From Mycolicibacterium sp. P9-22 (GTDB lineage: Bacteria > Actinomycetota > Actinomycetes > Mycobacteriales > Mycobacteriaceae): 64,000 nucleotides of DNA. The notes beneath the pieces are model-generated. The model was not told where the DNA came from. It searched no databases and worked only from the letters and a program-made list of their open reading frames with translations. The position numbers and the translations under genes were made by a program. The stretch spans positions 27,361-91,360 of the forward strand of contig NZ_NPKP01000017.1 in assembly GCF_008329585.1 (NCBI RefSeq), in the 5' to 3' direction. How positions within the stretch are numbered: position 1 is the stretch's first letter; the number at the start of each line of letters is the position of its first letter. Positions 26,492 to 34,375 of the stretch are shown piece by piece.

Positions 26492-27393
26492 GCGTTCTCG
26501 TAGAACTCGCCGTGGGGGAGGCGCCGTCGCAACTATCCCTTGCCGAGGCCGATTCCATCGTTGCGTGTGCCCGGGACGCCGGGGTCACCGGTGTCCGACT
26601 GGTCGACCGGACAGGTGGGCATCCCACTCTCGACCCGTCCATCGTGGCCGGGTATCTGGCGGGGCGCCATCGCGGCCTCGGTTGGCTGATCGACGCGCCG
26701 ACGGCGCGGAACGCGCCCTACAACCTGGCCCGGCGCCTGCTGTCCGTCGACCGCGCGACCGGCGGACGCGCGGGCCTTGTCCTGACGGCCGGCGCGGGCG
26801 ATGAGGTCAGCGACGCGGCAGTGCCCGACCGCGATGCCGCCGACCCGGCCGAGCGCTGGTCGGAGTATGCCACCATCCTCACCCGGCTGTGGGAGTCGTT
26901 CCCCTCGGTCGCACTGCTCGGTGACCAAGCTGGTGCGGTGGTCGCCGACGACGCGCTGATCCGGCCGATCGACTTCGCCGGCCGGTACTACCGGGTTGCC
27001 GGGCCGCTGGACGGGCCGTCCTCGGTGCAGGGCCGTCCGGTCCTCGTCGCCGCGGACCCCGCAACGCTGGGGTGGTCGCGGGTGGCCCAGATCGCTGACG
27101 CCGTCATCATCGCCGACGGCGAGATCCACACCGGCGACGGCGAACTGGTCGCCGCCTTGCGCTCGACAGGTCGCCGTCGTGTCGAGATCGCCTTGCTGGC
27201 CCGCACCAGCGACACCGACGCGATCGAGAGTCTGCGCGATCAAGGTGCCGACGGCATCATCCTGGCACTCGACGGTCCAGCAGCGGCGATCCGCGACGCG
27301 CTAGGACGCCTCATCGCGCGATCAGCACCGGCACGGCGCGGCACCCTGCGCGCCGAACTCGCCCTCCCCGTCCCAGAAAGAGCCTTCGCATGA
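26488..27393 (+). CDS. short divergent luciferase-like protein (possible non-catalytic partner subunit)
   Basis: 301 residues. APYNLARRLLSVDRATGGRAGLVLT and GRPVLVAADPATLGWSRVAQIAD align in order with the NtaA-type YNLARRF..LDHLSGGRAGWNVVT and GRPVLVQAG motifs, so it is an LLM homologue. It is over 100 residues shorter than its neighbours, lacks the NFG segment and the C-terminal HR.VVGTPEQVADD motif, and its N-terminal strand is altered (MSVLVELAVGE). The frame is intact, with no sign of decay. It may be a degenerate second subunit like LuxB beside LuxA; this is inference. It is coupled by ATGA at both ends. Confidence 0.7.
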   Translation: MSVLVELAVGEAPSQLSLAEADSIVACARDAGVTGVRLVDRTGGHPTLDPSIVAGYLAGRHRGLGWLIDAPTARNAPYNLARRLLSVDRATGGRAGLVLTAGAGDEVSDAAVPDRDAADPAERWSEYATILTRLWESFPSVALLGDQAGAVVADDALIRPIDFAGRYYRVAGPLDGPSSVQGRPVLVAADPATLGWSRVAQIADAVIIADGEIHTGDGELVAALRSTGRRRVEIALLARTSDTDAIESLRDQGADGIILALDGPAAAIRDALGRLIARSAPARRGTLRAELALPVPERAFA

Positions 27394-28601
27394 CCGCAAC
27401 ACAGATGCTGCCGGACAGGGCCATCGGCCTGACGGTCGAGGGTATCCGGGACGCCATCGCGCCCGCACTCGGCAGGATCGGCGCCACCGCACGGCTGCGC
27501 GAGGACACCCGCGACTACGCCTACGCCGATGTGAACGAGCTCGCCGGCCACGGCATCGGCCTCGCAGGTATCGCGCGCAGTGAAGGCGGAGCCGGTGGCA
27601 GCGTCCGGGATGTCACCGACCTGATCATCGACATCGCCCGCGCCGACTCCAACGTCGCCCAGGCACTTCGACCGACATTTCTGGTGGCGCACAAGGTGGC
27701 CGGCGACGAGGACGCACCGCTTCGCGCCGTTAATCTGGAACGGCTGCGCAACCGTGCGCTGTTCGCGGGAACGGGCAACGAACGCAACGGCGGTTCCAGC
27801 GGCAGTGTGTCCACCACGGCCCGGCGCGTCGAGGGCGGTTATGTCGTCAACGGCCGCAAGTACTACTCCACCGGAGGCCTGTACGCGTCATACTTCTCCG
27901 CGCAGGCTGTCACCCAGGACGGCACCGTCGTGCACTTCACCGTCCCGGTCGATCGTGCCGGCGTCGAGCGGATCGACGACTTCGACGCCATCGGACAACG
28001 CCTGACGCAGAGCGGCTCCACTGAGCTCACCGAGGTCCACGTCGAGCAGAACGAGACGGTGATCGTCGGGGACCTCACACCGGACAACCCGTGGCGGGGC
28101 TCGTTCGCGCAGCTGTATCTGGCTGCCGTGCAGGCAGGAATCGCCAAGCGGGTGCTCGATGACGCGGTGGATTTCGTGCGCGAACGCGGGCGGCCGATCA
28201 AACACAGTTCGGCGGCCCGCAGCGTCGAGGACCCTTATGTTCGCGAGACCGTCGGGGAGATCGCGGCGCGGGCCCAGGCTGCGCGGGCGGTGGTGCTGCT
28301 GGCCGCCGAGGCCCTGCAGGAACAACGAGGGCACCGCGGTGAGCGGGCGCGGATCACCGGAGCCGCAGCTGCGGTGACCGTCGCCCAGGCCGGGGTGACC
28401 GCGATCGAATCTTCCTTGCGCGCGGCCGAACTGCTCTTCGATGTCGGTGGTGGCTCGATCACCGATCGTGAGCTGGGATTCGACCGGCACTGGCGAAATG
28501 CGCGGACCGCCGCCAATCACAATCCGCGCCAATGGAAACTCGCCGTCGCGGGTGCCTACCACCTGTCCGGTGATGAGCCTCCCACCACCGGACTGTTCTG
28601 A
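27390..28601 (+). CDS. DszC-like flavin-dependent monooxygenase, second copy
   Basis: 403 residues. LAGHGIGLAGIARSEGGAGG, IARADSNVAQALRPTFLVAHK, FAGTGNERNGGSSGSVSTTA, beta-domain YVVNGRKYYSTGGLYASYF, and C-terminal DRHWRNARTAANHNPRQWK, the same family signature as the gene at 24 kb. Sequence is clearly diverged from that paralogue, so it may act on a different intermediate or side chain. It is the last gene of the ATGA-overlapped series; 39 bp then separate it from the aldo-keto reductases. FMNH2 must come from an unlinked reductase. Confidence 0.82.
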   Translation: MTATQMLPDRAIGLTVEGIRDAIAPALGRIGATARLREDTRDYAYADVNELAGHGIGLAGIARSEGGAGGSVRDVTDLIIDIARADSNVAQALRPTFLVAHKVAGDEDAPLRAVNLERLRNRALFAGTGNERNGGSSGSVSTTARRVEGGYVVNGRKYYSTGGLYASYFSAQAVTQDGTVVHFTVPVDRAGVERIDDFDAIGQRLTQSGSTELTEVHVEQNETVIVGDLTPDNPWRGSFAQLYLAAVQAGIAKRVLDDAVDFVRERGRPIKHSSAARSVEDPYVRETVGEIAARAQAARAVVLLAAEALQEQRGHRGERARITGAAAAVTVAQAGVTAIESSLRAAELLFDVGGGSITDRELGFDRHWRNARTAANHNPRQWKLAVAGAYHLSGDEPPTTGLF

Positions 28602-28640
28602 ACCCCGAATTCTCGGTATCACAACTGCAGAAAGGACGTC

Positions 28641-29669
28641 ATGACCGTCGAGACCGACCGGATCCTCGGGCGCACCGGAGTGCGGGTCACCCCGCTGACG
28701 CTGGGCACCATGAACTTCGGGCGATGGCAGGAGGAAGCCGAGAGTGTGCGGATCATCGCTGCCGCCCTCGATGCCGGGATCACCTCCATCGACACCGCGG
28801 ATGTCTATGCCGAGGGTCGTTCAGAGGAGATCACCGCCAAGGCCATCGCGGGGCGTCGCGATGAGGTGTTCCTGGCGACCAAGTTCCACGGCAAGATCGG
28901 CACCGACCCGCGTTCGGGTGGCAACTCGCGGCGCTGGATCACCAAAGCGGTCGAGGACAGTCTGCGCCGCCTCGACACCGACCATCTGGATCTGTACCAG
29001 GCGCATCGCCCCGATCCGCACACGAGTCTGCTCGAAACTCTGCAGACCCTCAATGACCTGATCCGGCAGGGCAAGATCCGTTACTACGGAACCTCGGTGT
29101 TTCCCGCACACCTTCAGGTCCAGGCACACTGGCTGGCCGAGAAGTATGGGCTCATCGCCCCGCACACCGAACAGCTGCCGTATTCACTGCTGGTCCGCGG
29201 CGCCGAGCGGGAGGTGTTCCCGGTCGCCGCGCAGTACGGCGTCGGGGTGCTGTCCTACGGTCCGCTGGCCGCAGGTTGGTTGTCGGGCAAGTATCGGACC
29301 GGCGCTGCCCAGCCGGATTCGGCCCGGGCGGAGCTCATTCCGGGCCGATTCGATGTGGCGTCGGAGGCCAACCAACGCAAACTGGCCGCCGCGGACGCGC
29401 TGGCCAGATTGGCCGAGGACAACGGGCTGACTCTGATCGAGTTGGCGATCGCCTTCGCCCTGAACCATCCGGCCATCAGCAGCGTGATCATCGGTCCGCG
29501 CACGCAGGAACATCTGGAGACCTATCTGAAGGCCGCCGCCACCCGACTCGACGACCAGATCCTCGACCGTATCGACGAGATCGTCGATCCCGGCACCCAG
29601 TTCCATGATCGAGACACCGGCCGCGACACGCCCTCACTGCAGCCGGTCGCGCTGCGCCGCAACCACTGA
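28641..29669 (+). CDS. aldo-keto reductase
   Basis: 342 residues of (beta/alpha)8 NADPH-dependent AKR. The catalytic tetrad is complete: Asp51, Tyr56, Lys81 and His122 (in SIDTADVYAEG, ATKFHG and YQAHRPDP). Cofactor segment SSVIIGPRTQEHLETYLKA lies near the C-terminus. GAAAGG-like AAAGGACGTC supports the ATG at 28641. In this operon it may reduce aldehydes released when monooxygenases cleave C-S bonds; this is inference from position. It is followed after 44 bp by a second, different AKR. Confidence 0.88.
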   Translation: MTVETDRILGRTGVRVTPLTLGTMNFGRWQEEAESVRIIAAALDAGITSIDTADVYAEGRSEEITAKAIAGRRDEVFLATKFHGKIGTDPRSGGNSRRWITKAVEDSLRRLDTDHLDLYQAHRPDPHTSLLETLQTLNDLIRQGKIRYYGTSVFPAHLQVQAHWLAEKYGLIAPHTEQLPYSLLVRGAEREVFPVAAQYGVGVLSYGPLAAGWLSGKYRTGAAQPDSARAELIPGRFDVASEANQRKLAAADALARLAEDNGLTLIELAIAFALNHPAISSVIIGPRTQEHLETYLKAAATRLDDQILDRIDEIVDPGTQFHDRDTGRDTPSLQPVALRRNH

Positions 29670-29713
29670 CCAGCTCGTCCGCCATACCCCAGAACTGAAA
29701 GGCACCTTCACGT

Positions 29714-30745
29714 ATGTCTCACGGCACCTTCGAGACCAACTACGCCGCGGCCGACAACCGGTACGCCAACCTCCCGTACCGGCGATCCGGACGCTCGGGT
29801 CTGGACCTGCCGGCATTCTCCTTCGGATTGTGGCAGAAGTTCGGCACCGACTACCCGTTCGAAACGCAGCGCGAGATCATCCTGCACGCTTTCGATCTCG
29901 GGATCTCCCATTTCGACAACGCCGACCGGTATGGTCCACCGCACCGCGCGGCGCAGCAGAACTTCGGCAGGGTCTTCGCCAAGGATCTCGCGCGATACCG
30001 GGACGAAATCATTCTGTCCACCAAGGCAGGTGGCGACATCGGACCCAGCCCTTACCTCAAGGGGGCGTCGCGCAAGTCGTTGCTGAGTTCGCTGGAGCAC
30101 AGCCTGCGCGACTTGGGTACCGATCATGTCGACATCTTCTACAGTCACCGTCCCGATCTGTCCACACCGCTGGAAGAGACTGCCGGTGCGCTGATCTCGG
30201 CTGTCCAGCAAGGCAAGGCGCTCTACGTCGGTATCTCGAATTACCTGCCCGACCGGGCGCACGAGATCGCCACCCTGCTGGCCGAGGCCGGTGTTCCGCT
30301 GCAAGTTCATCAGCCGCGCTACTCGATCTTCGACCGCAGCATCGAGCGCAACGGTCTGCTGGACGTGGCGGCCGCGGACGGATTCGGCCTGGTGGTGTAT
30401 TCGCCACTGGCACAGGGTTTGTTGACGAACAAGTATCTAGAGTCGATTCCTGAGGGTGCGCGTGCGCTCAACAGCACCTTCCTGAGCCCGGATGTCATCA
30501 CCGACTCGTACCGCCAGCGCGCGTCCGAGCTCAGCAAGCTGGCCGAATCCCGTGGTCAGTCGCTGGCCCAGCTGGCCTTGCAATGGGTGTTACGCAACCC
30601 GCAGGTGACCTCGGCGCTGGTCGGTGCCAGCTCGACCTGGCAGCTCGACCACAACGTCAAGGCACTCGAGTTTCCGGACTTCACCGACGAGGAGCTCGCG
30701 GTCATCGAAGAACACGGTGTGCACGGAACCGGGTTGAAGCCCTGA
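29714..30745 (+). CDS. aldo-keto reductase, YghZ/potassium-channel-beta type
   Basis: 343 residues. The long N-terminus YANLPYRRSGRSGLDLPAFSFGLW, GISHFDNADRYGPPHRAAQQNFGR and GASRKSLLSSLEHSLRDLGTDHVDIFYSHRPD follow the YghZ/MgrA subgroup. Tetrad: Asp68, Tyr73, Lys104, His145. NADPH-binding SALVGASSTWQLDHNVKAL is near the end. YghZ-type enzymes reduce aldehydes such as glyceraldehyde phosphate or methylglyoxal. The natural substrate here is unknown, with an aldehyde from oxidative desulfurisation a fair guess. The next gene starts one base after its stop. Confidence 0.88.
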   Translation: MSHGTFETNYAAADNRYANLPYRRSGRSGLDLPAFSFGLWQKFGTDYPFETQREIILHAFDLGISHFDNADRYGPPHRAAQQNFGRVFAKDLARYRDEIILSTKAGGDIGPSPYLKGASRKSLLSSLEHSLRDLGTDHVDIFYSHRPDLSTPLEETAGALISAVQQGKALYVGISNYLPDRAHEIATLLAEAGVPLQVHQPRYSIFDRSIERNGLLDVAAADGFGLVVYSPLAQGLLTNKYLESIPEGARALNSTFLSPDVITDSYRQRASELSKLAESRGQSLAQLALQWVLRNPQVTSALVGASSTWQLDHNVKALEFPDFTDEELAVIEEHGVHGTGLKP

Positions 30746-30746
30746 T

Positions 30747-31802
30747 ATGACCAGCGTTGCGGCGGATCGGATCGGCGCCGGCGTCGAGGATGGGCGTCCG
30801 TTCCGGCTGGGTTTCCTGCTTCATCTGGACCGCGACATCCCGCCCGCTCAGGCGTTCCGGGAAGCGGTCGACCTGTTCGTGGCTGCCGAGCGGCTGGGCT
30901 ATGACTCAGGATGGGTGATCCACCGTCATTTCCGGCAGGGGAAGGAGCAGGTGTCGGCCCCCTTGGTCTTGCTGGCGGCTGTCGCACAGCACACCAGCAG
31001 GATTCGGCTGGGCACCGGTGTGCTGGTCCTGCCGCTGGAGGACCCACTGAGGGTGGCCGAGGATGCGGCGACACTCGATGCGATCAGCGGCGGACGCCTG
31101 GAACTGGGTGTCGGGTCGGGCCCCTTCGCCGGAGCCTGGGAGGCGTTCGGGAAGGACCTGGGTTCCCGGCATCGTCTCTTCGACGAATCGGTGCACCGGC
31201 TGCACCAGGTGCTGGACGGTCAGGCGCTCAACAAGGCGGGGGAGCGGCTGCATCCGCCGGGAAACGGTGTGCGCCGCCGATTGTGGCAGGCGATCAGCAG
31301 CGATCCGGCCCAGTTCGAAGCTGCCGCGGTCCGCGCCGCGAAAGCCGGTGACGGGCTGCAACTCTCCCGGGCCACGGCATGGCAGTCCGGCTCCGTCGAG
31401 CGATCCCAAGCCCGCCAGGCCGCCGTCGTCGCGGCCTACCGTGCCGCGTGGAGCGAGGCGTATTCGCCTGCGCGGGTACAGGTGTCGCGGGCGGTGTACC
31501 CGCACCCCGACCGCGCCGAAGCGCTTCGCCTGGTGACACCCGGGGTGCAACGCTGGCAGAGTTGGAGCACCCACGGTGACCCGCGCCGCACTGACACCGT
31601 CGAACAGTATCTCGCCACCGATCACGCACTGGTGGGGCCCAGCGCTGAGTTGGCCGACGAGCTCGCCGCCGACCCTGCGTTGCGCGAAGCCACCGACCTG
31701 CTGATCAGTTTCGTCCCCGGGGTACCTGATCATGACGAGCACCTGCGACTACTGGTGGCGGGCGCCCGGGACCTTGCCCCGAGGCTGGGGTGGCACCCGT
31801 GA
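30747..31802 (+). CDS. luciferase-like flavin oxidoreductase
   Basis: 351 residues. FRLGFLLHLDRDIPPAQAFREAVDLFVAAERLGYDSGWV opens the LLM barrel. SRIRLGTGVLVLPLEDPLRVAEDAATLDAISGGRLELGVGSG is the classic flavin-binding segment of this superfamily. It belongs to a different branch from the NtaA-type genes on either side, closer to N5,N10-methylene-H4MPT-reductase-like LLMs, so it may use FMN or F420. It starts one base after the AKR stop and is overlapped by the next gene (GTGA), so it belongs to the same transcription unit. Confidence 0.83.
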   Translation: MTSVAADRIGAGVEDGRPFRLGFLLHLDRDIPPAQAFREAVDLFVAAERLGYDSGWVIHRHFRQGKEQVSAPLVLLAAVAQHTSRIRLGTGVLVLPLEDPLRVAEDAATLDAISGGRLELGVGSGPFAGAWEAFGKDLGSRHRLFDESVHRLHQVLDGQALNKAGERLHPPGNGVRRRLWQAISSDPAQFEAAAVRAAKAGDGLQLSRATAWQSGSVERSQARQAAVVAAYRAAWSEAYSPARVQVSRAVYPHPDRAEALRLVTPGVQRWQSWSTHGDPRRTDTVEQYLATDHALVGPSAELADELAADPALREATDLLISFVPGVPDHDEHLRLLVAGARDLAPRLGWHP

Positions 31803-33133
31803 CGGGACTGCATCTGAATCTCTCGCTCATGACACCGGGGCATTTCCGCCACGCATGGCGACTACCGCACGCAGATCCACTCGCCTATCTCGACATCGAT
31901 CACTTCAGCAGGCTGGTGCACATCGCCGAGGAAGCAACCATCGACGCGGTGTTCCTCGGCGACGGCCCGGCGCTGCGCGGCGAGATCGCGGAGGCACCGG
32001 GAACCGGTCTCGATCCGCTGATTCTGCTCGGCCATCTCGCCGCAACGACCGAGCGCATCGGTGTGGTGATCACCAGTTCAACCACCTACAACTCGCCGTA
32101 CAACCTGGCCCGCCGGTTCCAGGCGCTCGACCATGTCACCAAGGGCCGTGCCGCGGTGAACATCGTGACGACCGGAACATCCGCGGCGGCAGCGAATTTC
32201 GGCCTATCCGAACACCCGGACAAGCAAACCCGGTACCGGCGAGCCTGGGAGTTCCTCGATGTCGTCACCCGCCTGTGGGACAGCTGGGAACCGGGCTGGC
32301 TGATCGCGGACAAGAACACCGGGCGCTACGCCGACGTGTCCAAGGTGCATGCCATCGACCACGAAGGAGAGTTCTTCTCCGTCGCCGGTCCACTTCCCGT
32401 GGCGCCGGGCCCGCAGGGCCGACCGGTGCTGGTGCAGGCCGGCGGCTCCGAAGGCGGCCTGCGACTGGCCGCGGATTTCGCCGATGTGGTGTTCACCGTG
32501 GCCCAGAATCAGGCCAAGGCGGTGGCGTTCCGCGACGACATACGCCAGCGTGCCGCCGAGGCCGGCCGGCAACCCGACGACGTCAAGGTGTCGCTGGGCG
32601 TCGTGGTGCTCGTCGCGGCAACCGAGACGGAGGCACGGGCCCGGGCCGAAGCGCTCTATGCGACGCTACCGATCGAGCGTCTGGTCACCGAATTGCTCAG
32701 TAACCTCGGCCTTCCCGAAGGCGCGTTCGGCCCCGATGACCCCATCTCGTTCGCCGATCTGCCGGAATCGATGCCTGCCGGGGCCTTCTCCGCCGGTTTC
32801 AGTGCGTCCACCCGGGCACTGTTGTCGGAAAATGACCACACCCCAAGGGAACTCGTCATCAGGGCGGCGGGCGGTTCGGGACATCGTCTGGTCGTCGGAT
32901 CCGCCGAGCAAGTGGCCGACGATCTTGAGGCCTGGTACCGAGCGGGTACCGCCGACGGGTTCACCATCATGCCCGCCGAGACGGCACTGGATCTGGAGAA
33001 CTTCGCCCGCCTCGTAGTCCCCATCCTGCAACAGCGCGGACTGTTCCGCCGCGAATACCCAGGGTCGACGCTGCGTGAGCGACTCGGATTGCCGGCGAAC
33101 CGTCGACAGACGGCCGATCTGAGCCCGGCCTGA
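31799..33133 (+). CDS. NtaA/DszA-type FMNH2-dependent monooxygenase (LLM family)
   Basis: 444 residues from GTG 31799, which overlaps the previous stop; a second GTG at 31790 is also in frame. LHLNLSLMTPGHFRHAWRLP, DAVFLGDGPAL, TTYNSPYNLARRFQALDHVTKGRAAVNIVTT, RPVLVQAGGSEGGLRLAADFADVVFTVAQN and HRLVVGSAEQVADDLEAWY are all NtaA/SnaA/DszA hallmarks, at full family length. It likely oxygenates an organosulfur or N-containing compound. It is the last gene of the 14-kb run; a convergent regulator gene follows after 10 bp. Confidence 0.87.
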   Translation: MTGLHLNLSLMTPGHFRHAWRLPHADPLAYLDIDHFSRLVHIAEEATIDAVFLGDGPALRGEIAEAPGTGLDPLILLGHLAATTERIGVVITSSTTYNSPYNLARRFQALDHVTKGRAAVNIVTTGTSAAAANFGLSEHPDKQTRYRRAWEFLDVVTRLWDSWEPGWLIADKNTGRYADVSKVHAIDHEGEFFSVAGPLPVAPGPQGRPVLVQAGGSEGGLRLAADFADVVFTVAQNQAKAVAFRDDIRQRAAEAGRQPDDVKVSLGVVVLVAATETEARARAEALYATLPIERLVTELLSNLGLPEGAFGPDDPISFADLPESMPAGAFSAGFSASTRALLSENDHTPRELVIRAAGGSGHRLVVGSAEQVADDLEAWYRAGTADGFTIMPAETALDLENFARLVVPILQQRGLFRREYPGSTLRERLGLPANRRQTADLSPA

Positions 33134-33143
33134 TCGCCCGGTC

Positions 33144-33935
33144 TCACGACCTCGCGGAATCAGCCAACGCTTCGGCGGTCGATTCATCGGCGGGCAGGAA
33201 CGCCTCGATGCTGAGTTCGGCGGCGGTCAGGTCGAGTGCGGTGCCAAACGTGGTGACGGTGCTCAGGAAGGTGAGAACCTGCCCGTCCGGACCGGTCACC
33301 TCCAGCGGGACGACGACACCGCCGAGGTCGATCGTCTCATCCAGACCACCCGGATACGCCTCGATCTCCGCCAACAACTCGGCGGACTGTGCCGAGCCGC
33401 TGACCGCGGCCTCGCGCCGCAAGCGCCCGATGACGTGATGACGCCACTGCGCCAGATTGCGGATCCGCGGTGCCAGCCCGTCGGGATGCAGCGAGATCCG
33501 CAGCGCATTGGGCCGGGCCAGCAGATGGGCCGCCACCCCGTCCAGCAGGATCGCCGCACCGGCGTTGACCTGCAGCACATTCCAGCCGCGGTCGATGGCC
33601 AGGCACGGGAAGGGGTTGTACGCGTTGAGGACTCGTTCGACACCGGCCCGCACCGCGGACATCCCGGGATCGGCCAGGGTGCGTTCGGAATACGCGGGCG
33701 CCAGCCCCGCGGCGATCAGCAGCTGGTTCTGCTCGCGGGCGGGCACCTCGAGTGCCTCGGCCAGCCGCAGCACCATGGCCCGGCTCGGCGCCGAGCGGCC
33801 GGTTTCGATGAAGCTGACGTGCCGGGCCGACACATCGGCTTCCAGGGCGAGGTCGAGCTGGCTCAGCCGGCGGCGTTGCCGCCACGACCGCATCAACGAA
33901 CCGAACGGGGGAGTCTGCAGGTCAACACCGGTCAT
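33144..33935 (-). CDS. XRE-family regulator with MmyB-like ligand domain
   Basis: 263 residues. N-terminal helix-turn-helix: FGSLMRSWRQRRRLSQLDLALEADVSARHVSFIETGRSAPSRAMVLRLAEAL. The C-terminal MmyB-like PAS-type ligand pocket (about 105-255) includes NPFPCLAIDRGWNVLQVNAGA and NALRISLHPDGLAPRI. Relatives bind fatty acids or similar ligands and usually repress a divergent oxidoreductase gene. ATG 33935 is preferred over 33971, because the latter lies inside a perfect inverted repeat likely to be the operator. The divergent neighbour here is a small membrane protein, with CYP125 beyond it. Confidence 0.85.
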   Translation of the reverse strand: MTGVDLQTPPFGSLMRSWRQRRRLSQLDLALEADVSARHVSFIETGRSAPSRAMVLRLAEALEVPAREQNQLLIAAGLAPAYSERTLADPGMSAVRAGVERVLNAYNPFPCLAIDRGWNVLQVNAGAAILLDGVAAHLLARPNALRISLHPDGLAPRIRNLAQWRHHVIGRLRREAAVSGSAQSAELLAEIEAYPGGLDETIDLGGVVVPLEVTGPDGQVLTFLSTVTTFGTALDLTAAELSIEAFLPADESTAEALADSARS

Positions 33936-33969
33936 CCCGTCAGTCTCGACCACAATCGGTCGCGGCACC

Positions 33970-33986
33970 ATTACCTCACCGGTAAT
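33970..33986. promoter_or_regulatory. perfect inverted repeat ATTACC-N5-GGTAAT, probable XRE operator
   Basis: Six-bp arms around a 5-bp spacer lie 35 bp upstream of the XRE gene start and 36 bp upstream of the divergent membrane-protein ATG. Position and symmetry suit autoregulation by the MmyB-type protein; binding is inferred. Confidence 0.5.
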
Positions 33987-34021
33987 TGCGACGCTGACCT
34001 CCGCGGACGAACCTGGTGCTC

Positions 34022-34375
34022 ATGAACGAGACCCGGAACCCAGATGTCCCCCGGTGGCTGCGCCTGGTGCTCCGGTGCGACCGCGCCGGATCGTCCTGGT
34101 ACATCGGCACCGGTTTCTTCTTCGCGCCGGTGCTCGCCGTGCTCTCACCGTGGCCGGCGCTGACCACCGTGCTGTGGGTGGTGATCGCGCTGGCCGGCCT
34201 GTGGCTGGGCCTGCTCGGCATCGCGATGGCGACCGGGCTGGCCATCGTGCTCAGGCGCAACGGCGAGATCGACGAAGACTACTGGAGGTCCATCCTGGAC
34301 TATCGGGAGGTTCCCGCAGTCAGTGCGCGACGGGCTGCCTGGTCGCACCGGCATAGTCGACCTGCCAGTGCTTGA
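34022..34375 (+). CDS. small integral membrane protein of unknown function
   Basis: 117 residues. A short polar N-terminus (MNETRNPDVPRWLRLVLRCDRAG) precedes hydrophobic segments at about 27-43 and 46-77, then a charged cytosolic tail RRNGEIDEDYWRSILDYREVPA. ATG 34022 and GTG 34016 are both possible. It is divergent from the XRE regulator and shares its operator region, so it is a candidate target. Its last 56 bp run antiparallel into the CYP125-like gene. No family recognised. Confidence 0.6.
   Translation: MNETRNPDVPRWLRLVLRCDRAGSSWYIGTGFFFAPVLAVLSPWPALTTVLWVVIALAGLWLGLLGIAMATGLAIVLRRNGEIDEDYWRSILDYREVPAVSARRAAWSHRHSRPASA

Noticed and set aside
26488..27393. Pseudogene of a luciferase-like monooxygenase
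   Set aside because: Although shortened, the frame is intact, codon use is normal, and 4-bp coupling at both ends is preserved, which argues for a functional protein.
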